Of a stretch of DNA of 64,000 bases, positions 1 through 12,000 are shown piece after piece; within the stretch, counting starts at the first letter, position 1; each line of letters starts with the position of its first letter. The DNA lies in the NCBI GenBank assembly GCA_013365365.1, contig JABVXU010000112.1, positions 62,001 to 126,000 of the forward strand, read 5' to 3'. The notes under the pieces are model-generated. The model had not been told where the DNA came from, searched no databases, and worked only from the letters and a program-made list of their open reading frames with translations. Source of the stretch: Cruorifilaria tuberocauda. Lineage: Eukaryota; Nematoda; Chromadorea; Rhabditida; Onchocercidae. The position numbers and the translations under genes were made by a program.

Positions 1-3000
1 CAAACTATAACAAATAGTTTTGTCCAAACAATAATGAATTGCATAAATTTGATATTTGAGTAAATAATTTCATTTAAATTTAACTAAAAATTTAATCAAG
101 GAATGGATAGGTGTATAAAGTATTACTTATTAAGTAATGGATAGATGTAAAGTATTACTTCAAACTTAATTAATTTTTTTAAATTTAATTTTACAATTGA
201 ATATTATATGTCTCGTCTAACTATAACTTATCCATATTTTGTAGTTTACAAATTTCATTTCTTTAAACAAAGCTTTAAATTCATCTAAAGAAAGAAAATA
301 ATCAATTAAACAAACATTTGCTATCATTTATAAAAATCTTTTCACTGATAAGCGTTATCGTCATGTTTTAATTGATGGAATATATACACTTCAATTTACA
401 AAAAATAAAAATGAAAATAATTTCGAACTATTCAAGCTGTTTTAAAAAATTAAACTCAAAATTTCTTTTTGATAAAATGAAGGCCATAATCTGAGAACGA
501 ATATTAAATTGCTAAAATATTCCAATGAAATTAACAGAGATAATAACAAATCAGTTTGTGTTGTAGAAATTTGAAATTGAAGACATTTTCAATTCTTTCA
601 TTTTCAAACTCATATAAATTTCAAATTCATAAATTTAAAAATTAGATGATATTTTTAGAAAACTAAAATTGTTCAGTTCTTTTTTAAGAAATAAGAGTTA
701 AAATTAAATTTTAAATGCATAATAGAAAAAAAAGGTTAAGTTAAAAATTACAAATGAAACTTTTATCTGTTTAATTAATCAATATAAATTAGAAGAACAA
801 ACCGTTTTGAAGATGTAATTTTGACCCGAAACAGTAAATACTGTTAGACTGATAAGGAAGAGAAGCGATAAGTAGTTGAAGGACATATTCACTGCGTCAA
901 ATACAAAATAAGTATACTTGAAATGAACTGATAATAAGATAAGAGATTAATGGTGCAAAATTCTTCTTATAGTTTATGAGAGGTGGAGAGAGAGAGAGAG
1001 AGAGAGGGAGGGAGAGTGAGAAAGAGGGAGCGAGGGATGAAATTCATTAAATTAGAGGGTGTAACTGAGGGAAAAGTGAGTAAAAATATTCTTGTTCTAT
1101 CTTTGCTCTCCTCAACTCTCCTAAATTTCACAATTGAATAATATTTTTTCCTGCGAAATTTCGATAATTTCAGATATCAAAAATGATGGGAAAAAAAAGA
1201 ACATTCTTTTACAGAGTCAACTTTTCAAAGAGTGAGAAAGAGGGAAAGAGGTAGAGAGAGAGAGAGAGTTAAATAGTTCATAATAAATTAAAAAAAAAAG
1301 TTTGTACTTTTTTTTCTTTTGACAGTTATAACATTAGCTTTTTTTGATTTATTTTGTTTTTTCACTGAAGAAAGAAAAATATAATATTATGTACACATAA
1401 ATAATAATAGAAAATATAAAAATTTCGCTTATTTGATTTATTATTATAATAATCAGTTATAATCATTAACTTTTTCATAATTATATTTATTCTGCAGTTC
1501 AATTGTAATCATTATTTTTTCATAATTTTGTTTATTTGATTTTGCATTTCGATTTTAATCATGATTTTTTTATATGTAACAGATATTTTTCAGGAAAAAA
1601 ATGATAAGAATTCCCAAAATTATCAATTTTTTATCTGATTTTGCATTTCAATCGTAATAACTTTTTCGTATTTAACAGATATTCATTGTTTTGAAAATTG
1701 TTAAAGTTATCAATTTTTTTGTTTTCCATTTAAACAGTTTATAACTTTGAAAAGATTTTCGTTTTTGAATAGATAAAACTGGATGAAAGAAAAATAATAT
1801 AAAGAATTGAAAATAAAATATCAAATGATAACATTCCTTTTATTTCCGTAAAATTAATTGTTCAGAATTTCAGTGCTTTGTGAAGAAAACAGCACAAAGT
1901 GATATCCTATATGTTTTGAACATAATTTAGCAATTTTCATATCTAAACTTCCTGTAGTTTATTTTAAGTATATAAAACGGTAAAAAACCGGAAAAGATAA
2001 TTGCAAGGAACACATGAAAAAATCCGATCCTTCATTTTTTTAAATGTTTTAGAAGCAAAATTTCGAATCCTAGTATGAATTTCCCTGCCGTAGAAATTGA
2101 AACAATACATCAGTTATTTGTACATTTTTCTTCTGTTAAATAATCAGCTTTTCCAGAATGATCAAATCAGATCAGATTCCCCTCCATAGATAAGAGAAGT
2201 ATTTCAAATGCATTAACAGTGTCTGAAGAGAAAGTATGTATATTTTCATGCAATGTACTATGATAAGTAAAATGAAATTGTAACCAAAAGATGAGTGGTC
2301 TTCAGTCGTACTGCTGGAGAATGAATATTTTGTGAATGAATTTCAAAAAACTAGTAATTTCCGTCATTAATTTACTCTTGCCTGAATGTAATTCACATGA
2401 TGAACGCAAAGTCCTGAATACTTTATGTAATTTGCACGTGCAAAAAATTTTCTGAAATTTGAAAGTAAATTAAACAAACACAATGTAAATTCAAGACTTT
2501 AATGCTTTATTCAGTGATTGAATTAAACAAAAATGAAAAAGCTTTCTCTTCCTAAATCATCTTTGATGATTTTGTTTGAAAGGATAAATAACTCTTGCAC
2601 TTCAAAATTTCTTCGTTAACTAACAACAAATAAAAACATCTGTAGTGAAGAAAATGTCAAATAAAGAATGCCTTGGAAGAATTACGTACAACAATTAAGC
2701 AGACATATGTAGCAAGGAAACTTAACAGCTGTTGTAAGTATACTTTCCAGTAGCACACAAACACATACTAATCACATGAATTGGAAAATGACTGAAATTA
2801 TCATAAAGATCTCTTATTTTATGTGTTGCTTAAATTTGCTGATAATAGCTTATAAAGAAACACGAGATTGATAATTCGACTATTAAAAAGCTGAGCAGAT
2901 GATGCTATTTATTTTATTTTCTGCTACTCAATTCAGCGATAAGAGAGAACCTGTCCAGTGTTAATAATTAAGGCAACTTTAAACTACAATTAATTAGAAC

Positions 3001-3168
3001 AAGAAACATATTGAAGAATACGTCAGAAAGTGCCGCACTGAATATTAAACCACTAATCTTGCGATAGCTCGAAAAAAAATCTGTTAATAGTGAGGTATTA
3101 ACAATTTAATTAATGATGATCTACTAACAGTAACTTTAATTTGACGTAAATAAAATAATACATAACAT
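1..3168. other. AT-rich intergenic region downstream of sds-22
   Basis: I see no convincing coding exon on either strand. The sequence is AT-rich with many stop codons in all frames, apart from two purine-rich simple repeats near 1.0 and 1.25 kb. It lies 3' of the minus-strand sds-22 gene, so the part closest to 3168 should hold that gene's 3' UTR. Confidence 0.6.
978..1036. repeat. GA-rich microsatellite
   Basis: This is a run of mostly GA dinucleotides (GAGAGAGAG) that decays into GGGAG and AAAGAGGG blocks. A second, shorter purine tract of the same kind lies at 1231-1268. Both are polypurine on the plus strand. No function is implied by the sequence alone. Confidence 0.8.
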
Positions 3169-5496
3169 TCAATGACATATAGTGGCATCAATTTGCGTCA
3201 CATGAGGTAAGTATAACAATACCTTTCTTCGATAATTATTTTGATCCGCTTTATAGATGGGGTTTCTTTCTAGGTAAATTGTCTTTAAAGCAGACAACTT
3301 GGAAATCTTTGATAATTCGTTCCAGTCTGACAGTTCATTGTCGTTTAACTGAAACAAGAAGGAATATACAAAACCTTGTATGCGGGTATTGAACTTGAGT
3401 ACGATTGATAATTGTACGTTTCAGAAAGCTGAAACATTTCCTAAGCATACAAATCTTTTTTCTATAATACCAAATGAAAGCAACTTAGGTAAAAACAGGC
3501 AAAAATCATTGACGAATAAAACTATCTTACCATCTATTTATCATTTTTTAACAATATTTCTGTTTATTTAACATAACAGTTTTAATAATCAATTAAGAAT
3601 AAGTACTAAATACTTAAATAATCAAACGCACCCATATATCTTCCAGCTGATCTAAATGAATAAGACCATCCAATTTATTTATTTTGTTGTTGGCTGCATC
3701 AAGTATTGTTAATTTCTTCTGCAAGAAATTCTATTCCCGTAATTTAAAAAAAGCAAATAAATTCATATTCAAAAAAGAATCTTCAACATAATTATTCAAA
3801 GTGATAAAGACTGCATTTTTTGTCCTCAAAACAAACAAAATATTTTGGCGGTATAAGGCTGATAATGAATAGATTGCTGGAGCATAAATTTGATAAAAAA
3901 CCTGAGAAGTCAGTTCGCTCAAAGATTCAATTCCCTGGTCACTAATATGAAGTTCGGTGAGTTCAGTAAGCATCGAGATACCACTTAACTCAGTTAAACG
4001 ATTTGCCTGTAACAGAAAATATGACAAGCTTTAACACTAAAAAATCAAATGTCATATATAAAGATATTTATATCACCAACTTATATAAAACCGATCTCCA
4101 TATGACGGATTACTTTTTGAAGAAAACAGACAGTTTGCTTTAAACAACAACAAATACAGGAAATCTTACCGGAGCACTGAGCACAGTAAGTTTGACCAAG
4201 TTTTCTAAGTTTTCAAATTTCTGAATTTTGTTTTTACCAACATACAGTTCACGAAGATTTTGCAAATGTCCGATGTTTTCTAATTTCTGAAAAAAAAATA
4301 TAATGATCGAGGCTATATAGTTATTACGATATTAGACATCAAATAAAGAAATTGCACAGGGCTAAACATGACGTACCTTAATTCGATTGTCACCAAGCTC
4401 AAGCACTTCAAGCTTCGTAAGTGATTCCAAACCGTCAATTTTTTCAATTTTATTATGCACGAAATAGATGCGTTTCAAGTTACACAATGCAGAGAGCCCT
4501 TCAATTTTTCTGATACGATTGTAGCTTAGATCAAGAATTTCAAGATTTACCAGAGCATCAAGATTTGAAATAACCTGAAATAAAAACGAAAACTTCTTTC
4601 CTAAGCATATGTTTTTATTCCTTCCCTCTAATCTGATGTTTTGAGACATGTATGTTTTACATGCATTCAAAAATTAATTTATTGTAAGTGTGATCAACTG
4701 ACATAATTATAACAACATAAATTAATTTAATTAACATGTTAGCACTGCAAAACCAGGTATGAAAACAGTTTTAGCAACCTCAATCTGATTGTCGTATAAA
4801 TCGAGCTGAGTAAGAGTGGAAATTGCAAGCTTATTATTGAGTGATACTAACAGATTCTGTCGCAAACAAAGTTCCTTAAAACAATTAATGAGCAAAACAA
4901 AAAAATTGCAATGTCGTCACTCCAAATAAACGAAGAAAGTAACAACTTAGAAGAATGCTTTACTGATAACAGTACAGAACATGTATCAATGAAAAGTTAT
5001 CATTAAAAAATCAATAAAAATTGATAATAGTTAAATGTACCTTTAACTGGGTGAATTTTGATAGATCTGGAATAACGTCTACCCGGCACTGACTTAGATC
5101 AATAGTCTAAAATATCTTCAAGGAAAAAAAATCAATATTTGAAGAACAAAATGACAAAACTGTTTTAATTTTACTCTCCAATCGATCTACTTATTGTTTG
5201 CAGGCTTCATTTTCTCATTGCTTTTTCTGTTATGCTTGAAGTTTATTCACTGCCTAACAGAATCAATGGAACAAAACAATAAAACAACATATTGAAATAA
5301 AAAAAAACGTGTATCTATTTTATCTAATAATATTTTTGTACTTTTTTGAAGAAACAGTTACCTCTGTGTCAACATTAAATTCATCCAAATCGAACAGATT
5401 TCTATTTAACTTTTTGTCGCCTTCTCTTTGCATTACGTCAGTTTCATCATCCATCGATTCATTACCATTGTTAATAATTCCATCACCCGTTGCCAT
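3169..5496 (-). CDS. sds-22: Protein phosphatase 1 regulatory subunit SDS22 (PPP1R7)
   Basis: Binds the catalytic subunit of protein phosphatase 1 and controls its assembly and localisation, including in mitosis. Eight exons keep phase: 5496-5362, 5106-5041, 4874-4779, 4574-4377, 4286-4170, 4006-3902, 3718-3632 and 3348-3169, giving about 327 residues (C. elegans and human proteins are of similar length). Residues 1-45 are acidic; the rest is a row of SDS22-type 22-residue leucine-rich repeats (for example LEILDLSYNRIRKIEGL), closed by the family's LRR cap with YLERNP, YRRKV and LPHVTQIDAT. I chose ATG 5496 because TTTTAG ends two bases upstream, a likely trans-splice acceptor. An in-frame ATG at about 5583 would add some 29 residues without family similarity. 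The intron before exon 3 ends in AAG rather than CAG. Confidence 0.93.
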
Positions 5497-6684
5497 TCCT
5501 AAAATTTTATTCAACACTGCAAGATTAAGTACAACATGCCGAATAGTATATTCGTATTCTGAACGATCATTACATGACGACATAACACGCAAATGCTCGT
5601 AATCATGTCAACAACGCAAAATCTAAAAATAATATAAATAAATATATATACCAACACATAAAAAATTAAAAACTGGTTTCCAAATCATATATAATACACA
5701 CTTTTATCAATCGTAATTTTTTTTTACATAAAATTTGTGACTGGTGCTATGCAAATCAGAGGATCTCTACATCATGAGTTAAAGCAAATACTTCGATGGA
5801 ACTCTTCACATATGACGAAAATAACACCTTATTTCATCTTCTATATTCGAAACTTTGATATCACAGGTTACCACCACCATTTTTCTTCTGCATACCCTTG
5901 AATTTCTCTTTGTGTAACATCGGATAACCACCAACGCAATACAAATATATTGGTATCATGATTATAAAACCAAGCATGACAATCGATCCGGATGATGGTC
6001 TACGATAAAAAGCTAATCTTGAGTACCTATCCAATATTGCAAACCAAAATTTCCTCATGGAATTTCCCATCTTTCTTTCCGATTATGAAATTTGTCTATT
6101 CCTTTATTAATATCGTTTATTCCTGTAGAGTTTATTTGTTTGTAAAAATGATAAAACCGATATGAAAACATGCAAAGTTTAAAAACGTGAGAAAGCTTTC
6201 TATAAAGTTTCACACGTAATATTATAACGAAAAATATAAACAAAAAATTAACTGAAATTAATTCGCGCAGTCTCAGCCAACATCCTCACTACAATTCTTC
6301 TCTAATTCTAACAACATGCTGTTCCACCTTCTATTCCTCTAATAGGTACCACTGTTTACTATTAAAGAAGTCATGGAAACGAAAATAATGACGAAAACAC
6401 CATCTATGATGCGTATTGCCACGTATCCAATCATTAATATCACGTGATTATAACAGCTATTATTTAAGGGTTTCACTGCAAAATTATATCCCTCCATGCT
6501 ACACCCATTCCACGTTAAACATATAATAACGAGAAAGTTCATTATGTTTTGAATCTTAGTCATTTCTAATAGGATATTTACGTGAGATGATAACCTGAAA
6601 ACGATCTTAAAGATTGAAATTTTCTTTATTCTCTAATGAAATGAAGAAATTAGGTAAATAAAGTTATCACAAATTTATTCACAA
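5497..6684. other. Spacer upstream of sds-22
   Basis: Apart from the small membrane-protein ORF at 5861-6070, I see no convincing gene. A 74-codon minus-strand ORF at 6339-6563 is hydrophobic but has no recognisable similarity and no flanking splice signals that would join it to anything, so I do not call it. Confidence 0.45.
5861..6070 (-). CDS. Small single-pass membrane protein, unknown
   Basis: A one-exon ORF of 69 residues with start MGNSMRKFW (a second Met at residue 5). A basic N-terminal part (RYSRLAFYRRPSS) is followed by one hydrophobic segment at about residues 30-49 (SIVMLGFIIMIPIYLYCVGG) and a lysine-rich tail. That layout, a short N-terminus, one helix, then a charged stretch with a YxxxxxEK-like pattern, recalls the mitochondrial cytochrome oxidase assembly factor SMIM20/MITRAC7. 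The similarity is too weak to name the gene. MGNS could also be N-myristoylated if the first Met is used. It lies between sds-22 and the lysine-rich gene, all on the minus strand. It could still be a chance ORF, although the clear basic-hydrophobic-basic arrangement argues for a real protein. Confidence 0.45.
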   Translation of the reverse strand: MGNSMRKFWFAILDRYSRLAFYRRPSSGSIVMLGFIIMIPIYLYCVGGYPMLHKEKFKGMQKKNGGGNL

Positions 6685-8447
6685 CTACAATAATTCAGCA
6701 CTGGAAAAAAATTTGTCTTCCTTTGTTTTGTCGTGTTGTACGTCAACGATTGGCATTGAATGAGACACCTGGATATCATTTATAAAATACTTTTTAAAAT
6801 CTTTCATCAAACGACTGTTTCTTTTCATGTAAAATTCTGCGATATTTTATTTTATCCCGTTTCTTACGTGATACTGAGATAAATTTATACTGAGATAAAT
6901 TTCTAATGAGATTTTTTTTACAATTCAATTTTAAACGAGAATATCGAATTTTGTTTCTTTCACTGGAAAAAAAGATTTTAATTTTGGAAATTAGAGAGAT
7001 TAAAAAGTTTTTAAATTTTAAATTTAATTTAGAAAAGTTTTCTTTTTTGTAAGAAAATTAATAACTTACATCTTTCAGTGTATTCAATTCTGACAGTACA
7101 CTTTTACCTTTTTTGTTGATTTTTGGACTTTCTTTATTTATAACTAAAAAAAAAGAAAAACAAAGATTTCGTATGCTTTAGTATACTATAGAAAAATTCT
7201 GTTGATAAATTGATAACATACAATTTTCAGTACGTGTAACAATATTTTTTCTAGATCATTTCAATTATTCTTTACTTAATTAAATTTTTTGAAAACTTAC
7301 TCTCTGCTTTTACTGGTACTTTTATTGGTGATGATAATTTATCTACACTTTTTTTAGAAGACATGGAAGATATAACTGATACCGAAAGCACTTTCTTCTG
7401 ACTTCTAAATTCATCCACTCTGAATTGATAGCACCACTAATTAATAAGGTATTAATTGTATTGCTGCTAAAAATTAATCTACCAACACATGATCTTACAA
7501 TTGGCAAATAGAAACAAAAAATTATGTTATCATTATTGATGTATGAAAATACTGAGAAATTTTTACAATCACATTCTCAGCTTAGAAAATCATCATTTGA
7601 AATTCTGAAGAAAAAAAAAAAAGTTTTTTATTTGATCAATTAATTCTTTCTTAGGAAAGTATTAAAAATTCGAAATCTTACTTATTCACCCGTACAGATA
7701 TACAAAAGTCTTACTTATTCACTCATATAGATATACAAAAGTTTTACTTATTCACCTATATAGATATACAAAAGTCTTACTTATTCACCCATATAGATAT
7801 ACATATATATTTCATTCCGAAAATTACTTTGATTTTTGTGTCGTTATTGGCTTTTCGATTTGTGTTATGATTTCGGTACTTTTACTCTGAATAGTATGCA
7901 TTCTAAGATTTGTTGATCAAATGATTTCTAATAATATCCTATCAGTTTTGATTACATTCAGTTGATTTGCTCTTAGCTTGCATTCTCTTCAAGATTTCAT
8001 TTCTTCACTTATCACCATTTCACTTATCAATTTATCTTATATTAAAGGGAATAAGAAATGTTACCTGCTGAAAAAGTAAATATAGAATTAATTTCAAATG
8101 TTTCACCAAAAATAAATCAAATGTGGTAATTAAGATGGAAGACGGATATATAAAAAAAAATGTTATCACTGATAAGGTTCTTTTCACTACAATTATTTCT
8201 CATTTATTGTTTCACTGATAAGTTACATTTAACCTTTTTCTTTACCTTTTTGCTCATAATTACTCTCTTTCTATTTAAAGTTAAAAGAAATTGAGAATGG
8301 AGAAGAAAAAGAAAAGAAATAATATATCTCAAGAAAGATGCAAAGTACTGACATACTGACCTTTTTCCATATTATCCTCCAACACATCTCTTATCTTCTC
8401 TCCACCAGGTCTAAACGTATCAATGAAAGATTCTTTCCGTAAAATTT
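6685..8447 (-). CDS. Probable multi-exon gene, lysine-rich product, 5' end unresolved
   Basis: Unrecognised. Exon-like blocks with good splice signals read as follows on the minus strand: 8447-8361 (ILRKESFIDTFRPGGEKIRD...), 7419-7301 (VDEFRSQKKVL ... SSPIKVPVKAE), 7143-7070 (NKESPKINKKGKSVLSELN), 6889-6868 (22 bases) and 6836-6685 (FYMKRNSRLMKDFKKYF ... stop TAG). The last four join in phase. The 8361 donor (phase 1) and the 7419 acceptor (phase 2) do not, so a small exon between them is missed or the upstream block belongs elsewhere. No initiator Met was located; upstream coding-like sequence SVREDLA lies near 8575. The product would be hydrophilic and basic, perhaps nuclear. The IDTFRPGGEKIRDVLEDN stretch might be a short helical domain, but I cannot assign it. 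Confidence 0.4.
7674..7806. repeat. Short tandem repeat, about 33-bp unit, four copies
   Basis: A unit of the form CTTACTTATTCACC plus CATATAGATATACAAAAGT is repeated about four times with a few substitutions; the last copy runs into TATA-rich sequence. It would lie in an intron of the minus-strand lysine-rich gene if that model holds. Confidence 0.8.
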
Positions 8448-9047
8448 CTTAAGTATTTTCATAATCTTCTGTATTACGAATACATTAAAGTCATTTATAT
8501 GCAAATTTCAGATTAATAAAAGATAAACTTCTCACTTAAAACTCCTCACTTGCAAGTTTTTCATTTACCTGCCAGGTCTTCTCTTACGGATTCAATATTG
8601 ATTTATATTCTACGGCTGGCCGCAGTTTCTTAAACTTATCTTTTTTTAATGTGAGTTCCGCGTCATTACGTATACACGTTGCGTGGGAGAAGTAATACGT
8701 AAAAGCGATTTCACGTGAGTTACGTGAGTCACGCGGATCACGTGGGTCATTGATGTCGGATAAACATTCCCCTTTTTTAATAAATGACAAAGTATGAGAG
8801 TATTTGTATCATTTGTGTTGATATGATGTGTGAAGGTCACGCTATTGATGTTTAGTATGTTTGAAGCCTTCTTTTAACAGTTCCTTTCTTTTAACTTAAT
8901 GAAGAAGTGATCAGAATATTAATTTATCAATCGTTAGATTAGTTCGAATCGTCTAAAGGCTAAACTGTGGTTCTATCGAAGCGATGTAGATTACATATTC
9001 ATTGCTATGAATTTATTGTTTTGAATTTTTTTTATAGGTAATCAGGA
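8448..9047. other. Putative divergent promoter region upstream of SRP72
   Basis: This region separates the minus-strand lysine-rich gene from the plus-strand SRP72 start. It holds the 9-bp E-box-like array at 8711-8746. Two overlapping minus-strand ORFs (8584-8790 and 8646-8840) translate that array as a run of Asp-Pro-Arg or His-Val-Thr units, which looks like an effect of the repeat rather than protein selection. An acceptor (AATCAG) ends two bases before the SRP72 ATG. Confidence 0.45.
8711..8746. promoter_or_regulatory. Four tandem 9-bp E-box-like units
   Basis: Four head-to-tail 9-mers: TCACGTGAG, TTACGTGAG, TCACGCGGA and TCACGTGGG, followed by TCA. The first and fourth contain the palindromic E-box CACGTG; the second has TACGTG and the third CACGCG. 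CACGTG is the known core for bHLH-ZIP factors such as the Myc/Max and TFEB/HLH-30 families. The array lies about 300 bases before the SRP72 start. Regulatory function is inferred. Confidence 0.5.
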
Positions 9048-12000
9048 ATGGTTGTGGAGAGTGGTGCAAAGCAATGCTTTATTGAGCTTGCTAAAGCAGA
9101 TACTAGCGCAGATTGTGATAAAGCATTCAAAATCGCTAACAAAAGTAAGTTGTTAAAATATATTTTGATAAATATGCATTTCAAAAATTATTTGATATTC
9201 ATTTAAGCTAGATTTAGGTCAATGATAATTAATTAGCTTACTAATAATTCTCCATCTATTGTTACGCAATATATCCATACTCTTGTTTTTTAATTTTGCT
9301 ACAGTTATATATTTTCAATGCTTCTACTTAATATCGTAATCTTTAACTTATAATTTATCCATAGTTTTGATAGTAATATTCGAAATGGAATTATTCTTTC
9401 AACTCTCTTTCGTTTTCAGTATTACGTACATATCCAAAAGAGACACTGGCATTTAAATGCAAGCTGGTAGCGCTTATACAACTTAGTCGGTTGGATGAGG
9501 CACTTACCCTGATTAAGAAGACTCCACCTCATCACATGGGGTAATCATCTTCGTATTATTTCATCAGCAATATACAGTTAATCTTCTTGGTTATTTACTG
9601 TGCTGTTTTCATTAACTAGTATCGCCGGACAGAAATTTACCGTTGAAGATTTAGTAAATTTAAACTTCCTCAACTTTCAGAGACTGCCTATTTGAAAAGG
9701 CTTACGTTTTGTATCGAATGCAAGATGATGCTGCGGCGTTAGAAACACTCGAAAAGGCTTCGAAAGATGATTACCGTTGTATGGAATTGAAGGCACAGTT
9801 GCTTTATCGTGCCGAACGTTTTGATGAAGCTTCGAAAATATTTATGTATCTTTTCCTTCACATTTCTAGTAACTTTATAATCAGTTTTCAACTCTGTTCA
9901 TCGCAAATTTTAGATCAATTGATTTCTAGATAAATGAAAACCTTAAATTTGTTTTACTTTCAGGACTTTGTTGAAAGATCATTCGGATGATTACGATGAA
10001 GAGCGTTGCGCTAATTTAATTGCAGCCATTGCACAGTTACAAGCTAGTGGCCATCAGCAGGTTAATATTTTGGTAATATGGCGATTATTTAGAAATGAAG
10101 CAGAAATTGTTAGCATTAGCCATAAAAAGTAGTGAATTGAAGCGCTTAGATAAAACATCAGGAAGTTGTGTAAAAGGATAAATGAAATAGTTTTGAGTTA
10201 TAGCATAATTTTTTCAGCAACCACCATCACATTTGGATACATTCGAACAGTTGTATAATGCTGCTTGTCAGTTGATTGAATCAGGTGGCTATGCTCAAGC
10301 GCTGAAATTTCTTGAAAAAGCTGACAGTTTGTTTTCGTTTTTTTTCATTTCAGATCCTGTATATTACATTTTATATCCTATCCTAACGCATAGATGATTG
10401 TCATGTTTTTTGCAGAGTTATGCAGTGATACGTTAATAGAGGAAGGTTTATCAGAGGAAGAAATCGAGGAAGAATTATCCGTCATTCGAGTCCAAAAAGC
10501 GTTTGTTCTTCAGATGCTGGGTAGAAAAGACGAAGCATTAAAAATCTATTTGCGAATTCAAAACTTGAAGTTAGCAGAATTTAAATATTTTTAGTTTAAA
10601 AATAATTGAAATTCGAAAATGAAATTTTTTATTGTAGTCCGTCAGACAAAAGTGTTATCGCTGTGGTCACAAACAATATACCATCGTGTCGTGTAGAACA
10701 AAATTTGTTAGAGGCACGGAAGAAGTTGAAAACTGCTTTGCAAGTTGAAAGTTCTAAGCTAACAGCCCGACAACGACGTATTCTTTTGTTAAATCAGGTT
10801 AAGCGGCTTATAAAAATTCTTTATAAAAAAAATGTCTTTTCCTAATCAGTAGTACAATTAATAACAGCGCATATTACTGATAAGAATGAAATACAGAAGA
10901 GTGCGCTTCATTTTTGCAGTTTATTTCACAGTAGAGTATGTCTCTACCGTCCAGAAATTTAACTTTAAACTTATCTAAATTTTGAAAAATACAAATGAAG
11001 AATATAAATCGCTCAGCTCAGAATATATTTTAAAATAAAAAACTCATATAGTTCAAAGTTATATTTAATATTGAGTAATATCCTCCTTACCTTTATCGTC
11101 TTTAAAATAGTTTAGGCTCTAGTACATCTTTTCTCGAATCAGCGTGAGCCGTGTCGTCGAACCCTTGAAGAATTTACTAAGAAATATGGTTCTTCTACCG
11201 AAGTGACGTTGATAGAAGCAGCACTCCATGTTCGCTCGAAAGAGCTCCAAAAAGCACTTGAAGTTCTCAGGAATGATCCTTCAAAAGAGGCAAAATTGAC
11301 AGCAGTGCAAGTTTTGCTTGATGAAGGTTTGCAGTTTAATCCGGTCTAGTTCTCCTTTCCTTAATTGCTATAAGAAGGTTAAAAATACACCTTTTAGATA
11401 ATCTAAGAAATTCAGAGTTGTAATTATACTTCTCTCTTTTTTTTTCTGCTTAGAGTTGAAAGCTAGATGTAATCTTTCATTCATATCAAATGACATTTTA
11501 AATTAAATGTTAACAACGTAATTATTAATTTTTAAGAGATCCTCTTAAAATGTTTTCTTTATTGTTTTTCGGCAGGAAACAAGCTATCAGTTGACGAGAT
11601 ATTTTTTGCACTGATATTATTACACATCAAATAGTGAATTATTACTATTTTCCAGTGCTCAGTATTAAAAATCTCTTGCAGGAAAACTGGAAGATGCCAG
11701 CTGTGCATTAAACGAAGTGTCTCCAGATTTATTATCTTATCCGGCAATTTTACAGCTAAGAGTCGCCCTTCTTTTAGCCACAAATCAACAAACTGTATGT
11801 TCAATCGGCATTTCTTTGTTACACTTTTATTAGTATCGTATCGGGATCTGATTTCTCACTGCCATAAAGAAATTCGTTTTGATTGCGACATTCGTATATT
11901 TCTTTACTTTAAATGAAAGTTTAATTGCAGTTGGCGCTAGATCTTCTAAAATCTGCTTTGAATTCGGCGGAAAATGAGAAGGCTCGTATTGCACTGCTAG

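Noticed and set aside
6339..6563. 74-codon hydrophobic minus-strand ORF
   Set aside because: Hydrophobicity is expected by chance in AT-rich DNA; no similarity, no splice partners, and Ile/Val-rich composition like other non-coding ORFs here.
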